Shown here: positions 33,257 to 43,313 of the stretch, in pieces
How the letters are laid out: every line of letters begins with the position of its first letter
How positions within the stretch are numbered: position 1 is the first letter of the stretch
Origin: Vulcanimicrobiota bacterium
GTDB taxonomy: Bacteria > Vulcanimicrobiota > Vulcanimicrobiia > Vulcanimicrobiales > Vulcanimicrobiaceae
Assembly: GCA_027452165.1 (NCBI GenBank)
Contig: DAIDGX010000008.1
Span: 62,001-126,000 of the forward strand
DNA: 64,000 bases
Direction: 5' to 3'
Translations under genes and position numbers: made by a program
The notes under the pieces: model-generated
Database searches by the model: none
The model's input: only the letters and a program-made list of their open reading frames with translations
What the model was told of the DNA's origin: nothing

Positions 33257-34828
33257 ATGAAGACACCGCTCTCGCCGCTCGAGTTCATGCGTCGCGCGCG
33301 CCGCCTCTACGGCTCGCAAGAGGCCGCTGTCGATGAGGGCATGCGTCTTACCTACGCGGAGTTTTTCGCCCGGTGCGATCGCTGGTCGGCGGCGCTGCAG
33401 CGTATGGGTGTGCGCAAGGGCGACCGGGTTGCGTATATCGCGCCGAACACGCATGCGCAGCTCGAATCGTTCTACGCCGTACCCCAACTTGGCGCAGTCC
33501 TCGTGCCGATCAACTATCGGCTCACCGCGCACGATTTCGCGTATATCATCAACCATTCGGGTGCCACGGTCGTCTGCGCGCACGGCGAGTATCTCGAGGC
33601 GATCGATGCGGTGCGCGACGAGGTGCCGCGCGTCCACACCTACGTTGCGTTGGAGGGCGTGCGCGACGGATGGCGTTCGTATGAAGCGGAGCTGGCCTCG
33701 GCGCCGGCGACCTTCGAACGTCCGGATATTTCCGAAGACGATCTGTTGACGATCAACTACACGAGCGGTACCACGGCGCATCCCAAGGGCGTGATGATCA
33801 CGCATCGCAACGCCTATTGCAATACGATCGGGACGTTGATTCACGTGCACATGACGCCCGACGACCGGTACCTATGGACGCTGCCGATGTTCCATGCCAA
33901 CGGCTGGACGTTCGTGTGGACGGTAACGGCCGCAGGCGGCACGCACGTGTGTTTGCGTAAGGTCGAGGCCGCGCGCATCTTCGACGTGATCGAACGCGAG
34001 CGCGTGACGATGCTCTGCGCGGCGCCGACGGTGCTGATCGCGATCGCAAACGCCCCACAGGAACTACGCCGTAACGTCCCACGCGGCGTGCGCGTGCTCA
34101 CCGCGGGTGCGCCGCCCGCCGCGGCGACCATCGAACGCATCGAGCACGAGCTCGGCTGGGAGATCACGCAGGTGTACGGGCTCACCGAGACGGCGCCGTT
34201 CATCACCGTGTGCGAACCGCGCGCGGCACACGCCACCCTCTCGCTCGAAGAGCGCGCACGTATCAAAGCGCGTCAAGGCGTCGAGCTTGCGACCTCGGGA
34301 GAACTGCTCGTCGTCGATGAGCACGGCATCGAGGTGCCGCACGACGGCGCGACGGTGGGCGAAATCGTGGTGCGTGGGAACGTCGTCATGGAGGGCTACT
34401 ACAACGATCCCGATGCGACCGAGCGGGCCTTCATGGGCGGATACTTTCACACCGGCGACGCGGCGGTCGTGCATCCGGACGGGTACGTGGAGATTCGCGA
34501 TCGCATCAAAGACGTGATCATCTCCGGCGGTGAAAACATCTCGTCGGTCGAGGTGGAGGGGGTGCTCTTGCGCCACCCGGGCGTCATCGAGGTGGCGGTC
34601 GTGGGAATGCCCGACGAACGCTGGGGTGAAGCACCGCATGCCTTCGTCGTTGCAGCGCCCGCGAACGTGCCGAGCGAAGAAGCGTTACGCGCGTTCGCGC
34701 GAACGGAACTGGCCCACTTCAAAGTGCCAAAACGCTTTCACTTTATCGACGAATTGCCCAAGACGGCGACCGGAAAGATCCAGAAATACGTGTTGCGCGG
34801 ACGCGCGTCGTCGATCGCCGCGCAATAG
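33257..34828 (+). CDS. acyl-CoA synthetase, AMP-forming (ANL superfamily)
   Basis: 523 residues. The P-loop-like A3 motif is NYTSGTTAHPKGVMITHRN, followed by QVYGLTETAPF (A5), YFHTGDAAVVHPDGY (A7), RIKDVIISGGENIS (A8) and the catalytic lysine in PKTATGKIQKY (A10). It activates a fatty or related carboxylic acid to its CoA thioester, and could feed the beta-oxidation operon 12 kb upstream. Chain length cannot be read. The start at 33257 gives the normal N-terminus; the frame is open 15 codons further. Confidence 0.92.
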   Translation: MKTPLSPLEFMRRARRLYGSQEAAVDEGMRLTYAEFFARCDRWSAALQRMGVRKGDRVAYIAPNTHAQLESFYAVPQLGAVLVPINYRLTAHDFAYIINHSGATVVCAHGEYLEAIDAVRDEVPRVHTYVALEGVRDGWRSYEAELASAPATFERPDISEDDLLTINYTSGTTAHPKGVMITHRNAYCNTIGTLIHVHMTPDDRYLWTLPMFHANGWTFVWTVTAAGGTHVCLRKVEAARIFDVIERERVTMLCAAPTVLIAIANAPQELRRNVPRGVRVLTAGAPPAAATIERIEHELGWEITQVYGLTETAPFITVCEPRAAHATLSLEERARIKARQGVELATSGELLVVDEHGIEVPHDGATVGEIVVRGNVVMEGYYNDPDATERAFMGGYFHTGDAAVVHPDGYVEIRDRIKDVIISGGENISSVEVEGVLLRHPGVIEVAVVGMPDERWGEAPHAFVVAAPANVPSEEALRAFARTELAHFKVPKRFHFIDELPKTATGKIQKYVLRGRASSIAAQ

Positions 34829-34833
34829 GCGCA

Positions 34834-34856
34834 ACCACCGGAAAACCGCCGGTGGT
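34834..34856 (+). terminator. short hairpin between the acyl-CoA synthetase and aldo-keto reductase genes
   Basis: ACCACCGG (34834-34841) pairs perfectly with CCGGTGGT (34849-34856) around a 7-base loop. It begins 6 bases after one stop and ends 11 bases before the next start, covering the ribosome binding region. There is no T run. It may end the upstream transcript or limit translation of the downstream gene. Confidence 0.4.
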
Positions 34857-34867
34857 CCCATGGTGGT

Positions 34868-35848
<981 letters not shown>

Positions 35849-35860
35849 AGCAGCGGGCCG

Positions 35861-36850
35861 TCACGCGCCGGTAGCGGGCGAACTCCATTCGTAGGTCGCA
35901 TAGCCATCGACGTTGCGATCGGTTGCGACGAAGCCGTCGGGTTTTGCGAGCTTTGCATAGACGGCATCGCTGATCTGCAGTCCGTCGGGCTGTGCGTGTT
36001 TTTGCATGTGGCCGGCGACGTCGATGACGTGATCGGCTACTTTCTCGAGCGCGCTATCTTCGAAAACGACGACCTCGCCTTGGTTGAGTCCGCAACGGAC
36101 GCGAATCGGCGTACGTAGCTGGTTCTCGCTTTCGTTGAATTTTGGAAGCGCGAGCAGCACCTGTTGCGCGGCCGAGACGGCAAGGTCGCAATCGAGAAAG
36201 CAGGCCATCACGCCGTCGGGCGTCCAGGTGTCTTTCCACACGCGGTACTGCGCGAAGATCGTACGTACCATCTCTTCGTAGGCTTGGAAGGTGGCGGCGA
36301 TCGCGGTCTCGCGCTCGCCGCGTTTCATCTCGGTGGAGCCCACGACGTCGATGGAAACGAACGTGCAGGTTTTGCGTGCCGTCGATTTGAGCGCCTCCTC
36401 GATCTCGCGATAGCGTTTGAGCAGCAGCGTGCGGTCGGTCTCCGATTGCGCGCTCAACGTATAGCGGCTTTGCGCGCGCGCCTCGCCCGCGGCGTTCTTG
36501 GGAGCGGCGGGCTTCCAGAGACGGCGAATCGCGCCGTCGAGGCGGAAGAGTGCGCCGTCGATCAGACTGCGGGCGATCGCGACAGCTGCACTCAGGATGA
36601 GCGGCGCCCAGTTGGGATGCGTGCCGGGCCAGCGCCAGCCGAATTGACGCGAGAGCGCAACGATCGACGGGGCGAGCAGGTGCGCGATGCGTTCGACGTA
36701 GCGATTCGACGCGATGTGCGGTGCGTGAACCAGGCTAAGAACGAAGAGCCCGATGTAAGCGAGCGCGGCGAGTAACCCAATCGCGCCGACGAGAAAACGA
36801 ATGGCGGCGAATGTGGCAAGAACGAGCCCACGGGGTGAAAACGACAACAA
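35861..36850 (-). CDS. membrane-bound class III adenylate/guanylate cyclase-like protein
   Basis: 329 residues. Two or three N-terminal membrane helices (about 10-42 and 80-98) are followed by a linker and, from about residue 160, a class III cyclase catalytic domain. The first metal aspartate is in FVSIDVVGSTEMKRGE (D168). The second sits in TPDGVMACF, where the usual GDG has become PDG but Asp212 is kept. A transition-state Asn/Arg pair could lie in the later GHMQKHAQPDG segment. Activity is likely but not certain, and substrate preference cannot be told. It stands alone and converges with the aldo-keto reductase. Confidence 0.8.
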   Translation of the reverse strand: MLSFSPRGLVLATFAAIRFLVGAIGLLAALAYIGLFVLSLVHAPHIASNRYVERIAHLLAPSIVALSRQFGWRWPGTHPNWAPLILSAAVAIARSLIDGALFRLDGAIRRLWKPAAPKNAAGEARAQSRYTLSAQSETDRTLLLKRYREIEEALKSTARKTCTFVSIDVVGSTEMKRGERETAIAATFQAYEEMVRTIFAQYRVWKDTWTPDGVMACFLDCDLAVSAAQQVLLALPKFNESENQLRTPIRVRCGLNQGEVVVFEDSALEKVADHVIDVAGHMQKHAQPDGLQISDAVYAKLAKPDGFVATDRNVDGYATYEWSSPATGA

Positions 36851-36908
36851 GAAGCCCTCCCGGAGCTCAGCTCCGAGTTTATGAAAGCGCCTTCCTGCGT
36901 AAAAAGTG

Positions 36909-37049
36909 TTAGTGGGCGGTCTGAATTGACGCCGCCGAGACGAGTGCCGGGGCGTGAACCGAGAGCGTGGCGAGCCGGTGCTGAACGCCGAACAGGGTGG
37001 CTGCGACGAGCGCCATGAGGATGGTCCAGCGGTTTATCAGCTTGCGCAT
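36909..37049 (-). CDS. possible small single-pass membrane protein
   Basis: 46 residues from ATG 37049 (MRKLINRW, then a hydrophobic stretch to about residue 22, then a short polar tail). No Shine-Dalgarno is seen and the frame extends upstream to 37124. It occupies the otherwise empty gap of 283 bases between the cyclase and propeller genes, in which I see nothing else. It may not be real. Confidence 0.3.
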   Translation of the reverse strand: MRKLINRWTILMALVAATLFGVQHRLATLSVHAPALVSAASIQTAH

Positions 37050-37133
37050 AGTCGGGATATCGGCAGGTGCAGATTGGCTTCGGATTGTGCGAAGGCGACT
37101 TGGCGGACTCTTTACATTGGCCATACGTTTGCT

Positions 37134-39290
37134 TTACAAATGCCCCGTCGAACGTAGATAATGCGTGCTCGTGATCAGGGTTCGCGGCGTCTGGTGCAGG
37201 CGTTCGCGCAGGGGAAGCGCGGCCGTCGTGCCCATCTGGTAGGGCAGCTTCCAGGCATAGACGTTTCCGGCGTTGTCGATCGCGTAAACGCCGCTTGCGA
37301 CCACGGCCGGCCCCCCGTAGAAGTAGGCCATGACGTTGACCGGGTTGGCGGTCCAGATGATTTTGCAGCTGTCGTTGAAGGCGACGAACTCGGGTGCCGG
37401 GTTTGCCGCTCCCGTCGGGACGCCCGCCGTGGCACCGTTGTCGATGCCGATAAAACCGACGCCCGAGCCATACGCGGCGTAGGAGAAGATCGTCGAGTTG
37501 GTTGCCTGCAACATCCCAAGCGGTGTTGAGGACCCCGGCGTGAAGCAGTCGAGATTGCTTGCGAGACAGGCGTTCCCGGCGTTGCAGACGTTGTATCCCG
37601 AGGATGCGGTGATGATGGTGCCGTCGGTCGTCGGGGTGCCGATGCCGCCGTTGCCGGCCGGGCGCGGGTTCGTGTTGATCATCGTCTGCACGAGCGGCGT
37701 CGCGGCGTTGGTTTCACTGAACGCGTAGAAGTCGCCGTTCTTCGCGGTGAAGTAGAGGTTGCCGCCCAAGAGCAGGATGCCGCCGCCGACGTCTTCGTCG
37801 GCTGAGACACTATCGAAGGTATCGATCACGTAGCCGGTGTCGACCGTGGGCGGAGCGCCGGGCTGCGGGTTGAGCGCGAGGATGCCGTCTTCGTAGCCGT
37901 CGTCGTTGCGCGTGTTGCCGGTGCCGAGCAAGAGACGCGATCCGTCGTAGGTGATGGGCGACCAGGAACTGCCGCCGTCGTAGGTGCCGTACGTACTGTT
38001 GGGCGGCGCGAAGTAGAGCGTCGAGCCGATCTGGGTGCCGGTCGTCTCGTTGAAGACCGCGAGGCCGCCGTTGACGAAGCCGCTCGAGGTATCGCCTCCG
38101 GAGATGCCTTCGTACACCTGACCGTTGAGGACGAAGGGCTCACCGCGCATGTTGCCGAGCGCGAGCGGCGCGCTCTGCCAGAGCAGTGCGCCCGTGGTCG
38201 CGTTGAGGGCGAGCAGGTACCCGCCGTGCGCGCGATCGCACGTCGCGAGCGTCGAGAGCACGCAGTTGCCGGGATCGCCCCAGATCGGGACGATCAGCGT
38301 CGTGCCGTCGAGGACGGGCGTTCCGAGCACACCGTCGATGCCGTGGGGGATATTCGGGGCTTGGTACCACCACGCGACCTTCCCGGTATCGCGGTTGAGG
38401 GCGGCGATATAGCCGCAGGTGTCGGCGTAGTACACCAAACCGTTTGCGACCAGCGGACTTGCCTCATCCACGACGACCGCATTGGCGGTTGCGGTGGTGT
38501 GGCAGGCCGGGTCGGGTGCGTTGCTCCACGCGAGCGCAAGCGACGGCGCGTTCTGCGCCGTGATCGTGCCGAGCGGACTCGAGCCGCTCGGCAGCGTCTC
38601 GTGACCGGTGCGCTGTGCGTCGTGCGCGTAGGTCGTCCAGTCGTCGGTGAACGCGGGCGTCGGGATCGCGTAGATGGCAAACGTGTACGTGGTGCCGGCT
38701 TGGACGTTCCAGGCGCCAACGTTCAGGTTTGCGGGAAGGGTGAGCTGAACGCCGCTCTGCGTGGCCGGGCCGAGCAGTGGCTCTTGCCAGGCGGTCGCGC
38801 CCGGCGCGAGCGCGGCGACGTAGTAGCTCATGCCGCTCGTCACCGTGGCGGTGCCGAGGTTGACGATGATGCTCGGGGTGGTCGCGAACGATGCCGGGGC
38901 CGAGGGGGTGAGCGTGACGTACGCGAGCGCGACCGGCGCGGGCCCGACCGGTGCCGTCAGTGCCGCCGTGCCCGGCGGCAATGTGGTCCAGCCGCCGACC
39001 GCGAACGAGCCGGTCGCGCTGGTCGGCGGCAGCGCCACCGTGATCCCCGAGACGCCGTTCGTCGCTGCGGGTGCCAAGATGAGGCCGACCGTCGAACCGT
39101 TACCGCCGCTCATCGCGGCGGTCGCCGTTGCCACCGGCGTTGGAGCCGATGCGGGAGAGCTGCTGGGCGTCGGCGGGATGATGCCGCCGCCACCACCGCT
39201 CGAGGAGCCGCCACCGCCACCTCCGCCGCCGCATGCGACGACGAGCGTCAATGCGCTCGCGAGGAGGGCGAAGAGAACGAACTGACGCAT
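37134..39290 (-). CDS. PQQ/BamB-type beta-propeller lipoprotein
   Basis: 718 residues from ATG 39290, with AGGAGA upstream. The lipobox LVVAC is followed by a run of glycines and serines (about 20-40), then an Ig-like beta region. From about residue 245 repeats typical of PQQ-type propellers appear: LVYYADTCGYIAALNRDTGKVAWWYQ, YLLALNATTGALLWQ, LYFTAKNGDFYAF, VYAIDNAGNVYAWKL. No cofactor-dehydrogenase active site is seen. It could be a surface binding or scaffold protein; its role is unknown. It lies 22 bases downstream of the YaiO-like gene on the same strand. Confidence 0.78.
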   Translation of the reverse strand: MRQFVLFALLASALTLVVACGGGGGGGGSSSGGGGGIIPPTPSSSPASAPTPVATATAAMSGGNGSTVGLILAPAATNGVSGITVALPPTSATGSFAVGGWTTLPPGTAALTAPVGPAPVALAYVTLTPSAPASFATTPSIIVNLGTATVTSGMSYYVAALAPGATAWQEPLLGPATQSGVQLTLPANLNVGAWNVQAGTTYTFAIYAIPTPAFTDDWTTYAHDAQRTGHETLPSGSSPLGTITAQNAPSLALAWSNAPDPACHTTATANAVVVDEASPLVANGLVYYADTCGYIAALNRDTGKVAWWYQAPNIPHGIDGVLGTPVLDGTTLIVPIWGDPGNCVLSTLATCDRAHGGYLLALNATTGALLWQSAPLALGNMRGEPFVLNGQVYEGISGGDTSSGFVNGGLAVFNETTGTQIGSTLYFAPPNSTYGTYDGGSSWSPITYDGSRLLLGTGNTRNDDGYEDGILALNPQPGAPPTVDTGYVIDTFDSVSADEDVGGGILLLGGNLYFTAKNGDFYAFSETNAATPLVQTMINTNPRPAGNGGIGTPTTDGTIITASSGYNVCNAGNACLASNLDCFTPGSSTPLGMLQATNSTIFSYAAYGSGVGFIGIDNGATAGVPTGAANPAPEFVAFNDSCKIIWTANPVNVMAYFYGGPAVVASGVYAIDNAGNVYAWKLPYQMGTTAALPLRERLHQTPRTLITSTHYLRSTGHL

Positions 39291-39312
39291 CGCGCGGTCT
39301 CCTGGCTCGTAG

Positions 39313-40227
39313 TTAGCGCGGCAAGCCGACGGCCCGACCGAAGAATAGGCCGAGGGTGATTCCCGATTGGTGGTAGATGTTCGCCCCGGTGCTCTGCAGC
39401 GCATGCGAGGCGATCGTTCCGCCGACGATCACGCCGAAGTCGCGCCGGATCCAATGCTTTGCGGTGAGATCGATCTCGCCGACCCGTTGCAAGCTCGTGA
39501 ACGAAGGGGGAAGCGCGCCGACGAAGCCGACCAGCAAGCCCGGCTGCGTACCGCCGAGGTACGTCGCGGTGATTTGGTTCTTGCCGAGCACGTTGTACTC
39601 GGCCACGAGTTCGAGCGCGGAGCCGCTCGCGCTATTCGCGCCCGAGACGACCGTCCCGTTCGAATTGAGCCCCGTATAGTTGCCGCGCACCGTCGTCGGC
39701 AGATAGCGAGCGGTGTACACCATCGGGCCGGTATAGAGCGTCGGTCCGACGCTGAGCGAGCGCGTGACGCTCCCGTCCGGGTTTGCATAGAGCGACGCGC
39801 CCGTTCCAAAGACCAGCGTATGGTTTCGACCGAGCTTGACATCGCCTTCGAGATACGCAAGGCGGTTTGGTAGGATGTTGCCGCTCGACGTCATGACTTG
39901 CGCGTAGGTGAAGAAACTCTGCGACCACGTGTGGTAGTCGTCGGCGTAGATGGCGGTCGAGCGCGTGGGCGCCGCTTCGTTCAGCGCGTTACGGTCGCGA
40001 TCGTTACGATCGATGAGCGTGAACGACGGCACGTCCTTGGGGTCGGCTTGCCACTGATATTCGAGCAGTTCGGTCTGCCACGGTCCGTAGAGATTGCCGG
40101 GGCTCGAAAAGGTGTCGAGCGTGGTTGAGAGCGTGAGTTCTTGCGCGGATGCTTGCGTGGCGACGCCGACGGTGCAGGCGATGGCGGCTGCAAACATCGC
40201 GATGGTGCGAGCGCGTGCGAGGTTCAT
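39313..40227 (-). CDS. YaiO-like outer-membrane beta-barrel protein
   Basis: 304 residues from ATG 40227, with a signal peptide ending ASAQ. The rest shows barrel-like alternation, with repeated strands such as LEGDVKLGRNHTLVFGTGASLY, SALELVAEYNV and EIDLTAKHWIRRDFGVIVGG. It ends ITLGLFFGRAVGLPR. Overall shape and length resemble the YaiO family, which accompanies exopolysaccharide glycosyltransferases. It overlaps the bactofilin-like gene by 4 bases (ATGA), making it the probable outer-membrane exit part of the locus. Confidence 0.65.
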   Translation of the reverse strand: MNLARARTIAMFAAAIACTVGVATQASAQELTLSTTLDTFSSPGNLYGPWQTELLEYQWQADPKDVPSFTLIDRNDRDRNALNEAAPTRSTAIYADDYHTWSQSFFTYAQVMTSSGNILPNRLAYLEGDVKLGRNHTLVFGTGASLYANPDGSVTRSLSVGPTLYTGPMVYTARYLPTTVRGNYTGLNSNGTVVSGANSASGSALELVAEYNVLGKNQITATYLGGTQPGLLVGFVGALPPSFTSLQRVGEIDLTAKHWIRRDFGVIVGGTIASHALQSTGANIYHQSGITLGLFFGRAVGLPR

Positions 40228-41258
40228 GCGGGGGAGTCCTTTGCAGTGGTTTGGCCGCCACGCTCGGCGATCAGCCAGCCAAAAATACAAGCCTCCGGCG
40301 CGATACGCACCGCGCGTGAGGCGTGGATCGTTTTCGGCGCATGCCGGTCGCCGACGAGCGCGCCCGCGTGCAGCACGACGTCGAGGTCGCCGAAGATGTG
40401 CCCGAGGACCATCGCGTCGGCTTCGAGCGTGACGGTTTCTCGCGCAACAATATTACCCACGACGCAAGCATTCGCGCGAAGCGTGACCGTTCCGCCCGCC
40501 TTGAGGCTTCCGGCGATCACCGCGCCCGGCAAGAGTTCGACATCGCCTGCGGCGACGACGTCATCCTCGATGCGCGCGCCGGGATCGAGGGTGAGCGTTT
40601 TGACCAGACGTCGCGCGCCGGAGGCACGCGCGAGAAGCGGACCCGCGCTGAGGGCGTGCAATTCGGCGCGACGTCCGTCAATCACGGAAATCGGACGGCC
40701 AAAGAGACGACTGAAGCGCACGCCCGCGCCGATGACGAGACGTTTCGAGGCGGCGACCGACTGGCCGAGATCGGCGGCGTCGCCGATCGTGCAATCGCCC
40801 TCGACGTCGATCCAGCGTACGACGCTCAAGCGCGACCCGAAGCGCGCATTCCGCCCGGCCGCGAGCGTACGCACCTGGGCGTATGCCCCGACGGCAACGT
40901 CGCCGCGCGCATACACGTCGAGCATCACGCTACGATCGCCGACGTGAAAATCTCCGCGCGAGAGCACGATATCGTCGAAGCGCACGCGATCGGGCGAGCG
41001 ATAGGCGTCGGTGATCAACGCGAACTCATTTTTGCGATTGAGAAACTGCACGCGGGCCTCGCCGTGCGTCGCATCCACGATCGGCTCGACCTTGGCACGC
41101 ATCGACTTCCCGAGGAAGCGCGGGTCACGCGCGTACGACGCATCGATTTTTAGCGGATCGTCGTCGTCGCCCGCGCGCAGTTCGAGTAGACCGGGGAGGA
41201 GCGGCAATGCGACGACCAGCGCGTAAAGCAGGTACAGGCCGATTTCGACCGGCGTCAC
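40224..41258 (-). CDS. membrane-anchored bactofilin-like (polymer-forming) protein
   Basis: 344 residues. One N-terminal helix (about 7-28) is followed by a region of short regular repeats that suggest a right-handed beta-helix: DVAVGAYAQVRTL, VAAGDVELLPGAVIAGSLKAGG, TVTLRANACVVGNIVARETVTL, EADAMVLGHIFGDLDVVL. Bactofilins form filaments that recruit wall- or polymer-synthesis enzymes. Here it overlaps both the glycosyltransferase upstream and the barrel gene downstream by 4 bases each, so a role in scaffolding this exopolysaccharide machine is likely. Confidence 0.75.
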   Translation of the reverse strand: MTPVEIGLYLLYALVVALPLLPGLLELRAGDDDDPLKIDASYARDPRFLGKSMRAKVEPIVDATHGEARVQFLNRKNEFALITDAYRSPDRVRFDDIVLSRGDFHVGDRSVMLDVYARGDVAVGAYAQVRTLAAGRNARFGSRLSVVRWIDVEGDCTIGDAADLGQSVAASKRLVIGAGVRFSRLFGRPISVIDGRRAELHALSAGPLLARASGARRLVKTLTLDPGARIEDDVVAAGDVELLPGAVIAGSLKAGGTVTLRANACVVGNIVARETVTLEADAMVLGHIFGDLDVVLHAGALVGDRHAPKTIHASRAVRIAPEACIFGWLIAERGGQTTAKDSPA

Positions 41259-42511
41259 GGCGCGTTTCCAACGCGGGCGGTCTTATCCCATCGCCCGCGC
41301 CGGCTCTTGACGATGTCGCCTACCGCATCGATGAAGCCGGTCGTGATCGCCCACGTATTGAACGGAAACATGTAGAAGAGATAGGGGAGCAGCAGCAGTC
41401 GCGTCGTCGAGCCATCTAAGACTTCTGCGGTCGCGACTTGATACACCGGAGCAAAATTGCCGAACGCGTTGTAGAGCACGACGGCAAATGCGAGGGTGAC
41501 GCCGCCGACGTAGGGGAGGCGCCCGAGTAAGAAGAGCGCGATCGCCGCGAGCCATCCGGAGAGCAAAATCGGCGGCACCGCGTAGCAAAGCATGAGCAGC
41601 GCAGCGTCGATGCGTTGCGGGATCGTGAGGACCGGCGCGGTGACGAGGCCGAAGAGATGGCTCCAAAGGACGCGATTGTGTCCGCGCGACCAGCGGCGCA
41701 GTTGCTTGAAACGGGATTCCCACGCTTCGGGAACTTCTTCGTAGCACTCTGCCCGGTTGTCGTACACGATCTTCCATCCGTGCTGAAAGATCTTTGCCGT
41801 GAGCTCGGTGTCCTCGGCGAGCGCATGCGGGTCGAAGCCACCAAGCTCGGCGAGCATGCGGCGCCGAAAACCACCGACCGTGCCGCCATATTGCGGCAAG
41901 AGGTTGAAGTTGTAGCGGGCTTGCTGATCGACTTGGTAGCCGCCCGCGCGCTCCATCGAGAGCAGGCGCGTGAGCAGGCTGCGGCTGGTATTACGCGGGA
42001 CCACGCGACCCATGACCGCGCCGACCTCCGGATCGACGAACGCGTTGATGAGGGTGCGGATCAGACCGCGACCGGGCGTGTAGTCGGCGTCGAAGACGAG
42101 CACGAAGTCGGACTGGACCGATTCGAGGGCGACGTTGAGGGCGTTGGCTTTACCGCGTTCGGGGCCCGCCATGGTGAGGATCTTCACCTGTGGGTGACGC
42201 TCGATATACGCGTGTAGGATGTCGTTGGTGGCATCGGCGGACTGATCGTCGATCGCGACGATCTCCAACTGGTCTTTCGGATACTCGGAGGCGAGCAATG
42301 CGTCGAGGCAGGCTTCGGCGACCTTCTCTTCGTTGTGCATGGGGACGAGCACGGTGACCGACGGGGGATGCTCCTCGTAGGCATCCGAGAACGACATGCG
42401 CTGTTTGCCGTACACGCGCGAGAACGTGAAGACCCAGTGCCGGATCGTGTAGATCGACATCAAGGCGATGACGACCGTGAGCCAGGCGTTGAGCGCTACA
42501 ACCATTCCCAC
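41255..42511 (-). CDS. processive family 2 glycosyltransferase, membrane-bound (cellulose synthase/PgaC-like)
   Basis: 418 residues. An N-terminal helix, a GT-A domain with PMHNEE, VAIDDQSAD, VFDADY (D141, D143), AEDTEL (233-234) and QLRRW (270-274, the Q-x-x-R-W motif of processive enzymes), then four to five C-terminal helices. It would polymerise a beta-linked polysaccharide and extrude it across the inner membrane. It overlaps the neighbouring membrane-protein gene by 16 bases and the bactofilin-like gene by 4. The sugar donor is not identifiable. Confidence 0.9.
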   Translation of the reverse strand: MGMVVALNAWLTVVIALMSIYTIRHWVFTFSRVYGKQRMSFSDAYEEHPPSVTVLVPMHNEEKVAEACLDALLASEYPKDQLEIVAIDDQSADATNDILHAYIERHPQVKILTMAGPERGKANALNVALESVQSDFVLVFDADYTPGRGLIRTLINAFVDPEVGAVMGRVVPRNTSRSLLTRLLSMERAGGYQVDQQARYNFNLLPQYGGTVGGFRRRMLAELGGFDPHALAEDTELTAKIFQHGWKIVYDNRAECYEEVPEAWESRFKQLRRWSRGHNRVLWSHLFGLVTAPVLTIPQRIDAALLMLCYAVPPILLSGWLAAIALFLLGRLPYVGGVTLAFAVVLYNAFGNFAPVYQVATAEVLDGSTTRLLLLPYLFYMFPFNTWAITTGFIDAVGDIVKSRRGRWDKTARVGNAP

Positions 42512-43278
42512 GCATCCTCGGTGCGCGCGAGCCTTCGGCTGAGCGAGACGACGACCAACGAATAGACGGCGATGAAATAGACCACGTCGATCAGCGGCCC
42601 AAGAAAGAGGTAAAGATTGGTCTCAAGGATCACGCCCGTGTGGGTGAGGATCAGGGCAAAGACCGCAAGGCGCAGCACCGACATGAAGAAATCGAGCGCG
42701 ATCAGCAGGGTAAAGAGCGTGACCCGCTCGAGCAGGGTGAAGGGTAAGAGCGCGGCGACGACGACCGCAAAGATCGGCGAACAGAGGATCATGATGACGC
42801 TCGTGCGCTCGAGCAGCAGCATGTAGGTCGGTCCGTCGTACCCGGCGCGTCCTTCGAAAAAGGCCCAGAGGGCCGTGATCAGCAGGACGATCAGGTTGCC
42901 GATGATCCAGAGCGGTAGCGGCGCGTTCTTCTTGGCGTAGAACCCCGCAAGGAGGATCGCCGCGGCGCAGAGCCCCGCCACGTCGAGCGCGCCGAAGACC
43001 GAGAGTGGGGGAAGGTTCGGAATCGGCACGGTGGAGGCAATGAAGAGAAAATTATCGGGCACGTTTCGCGTGATGGGGGTTGACTGTGCTAAAAGCGCAC
43101 TCATCCACGCGGTTGCACGCGGCCATAGCACGAGCAGCGCGGCATAGGCGAGCAGCACGCCGATCGGTAGGGTGACCGCGCTTCCCAGCCAACTCACACG
43201 TGAGACGCGCAACGTTCTATAGGAACGATGCGGACGAATGGTAACGCGCGCAGCCTGCGCGGCCCCAGCTTTCGGCAC
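42496..43278 (-). CDS. polytopic membrane protein of the exopolysaccharide locus
   Basis: 260 residues with about six helices (roughly 30-52, 90-112, 120-140, 158-182, 190-215, 220-245). No enzyme motif is recognised. The start used is GTG 43278, preceded by AAAGGG; GTG 43197 would remove a basic N-terminus and begin directly before the first helix. It is first in a tightly overlapped operon with the GT2, bactofilin-like and YaiO-like genes. It may be an accessory subunit of the synthase. Confidence 0.75.
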   Translation of the reverse strand: MPKAGAAQAARVTIRPHRSYRTLRVSRVSWLGSAVTLPIGVLLAYAALLVLWPRATAWMSALLAQSTPITRNVPDNFLFIASTVPIPNLPPLSVFGALDVAGLCAAAILLAGFYAKKNAPLPLWIIGNLIVLLITALWAFFEGRAGYDGPTYMLLLERTSVIMILCSPIFAVVVAALLPFTLLERVTLFTLLIALDFFMSVLRLAVFALILTHTGVILETNLYLFLGPLIDVVYFIAVYSLVVVSLSRRLARTEDAWEWL

Positions 43279-43313
43279 CTCGACCCTTTCACCGGAACGG
43301 TGGAAGCAACCCG

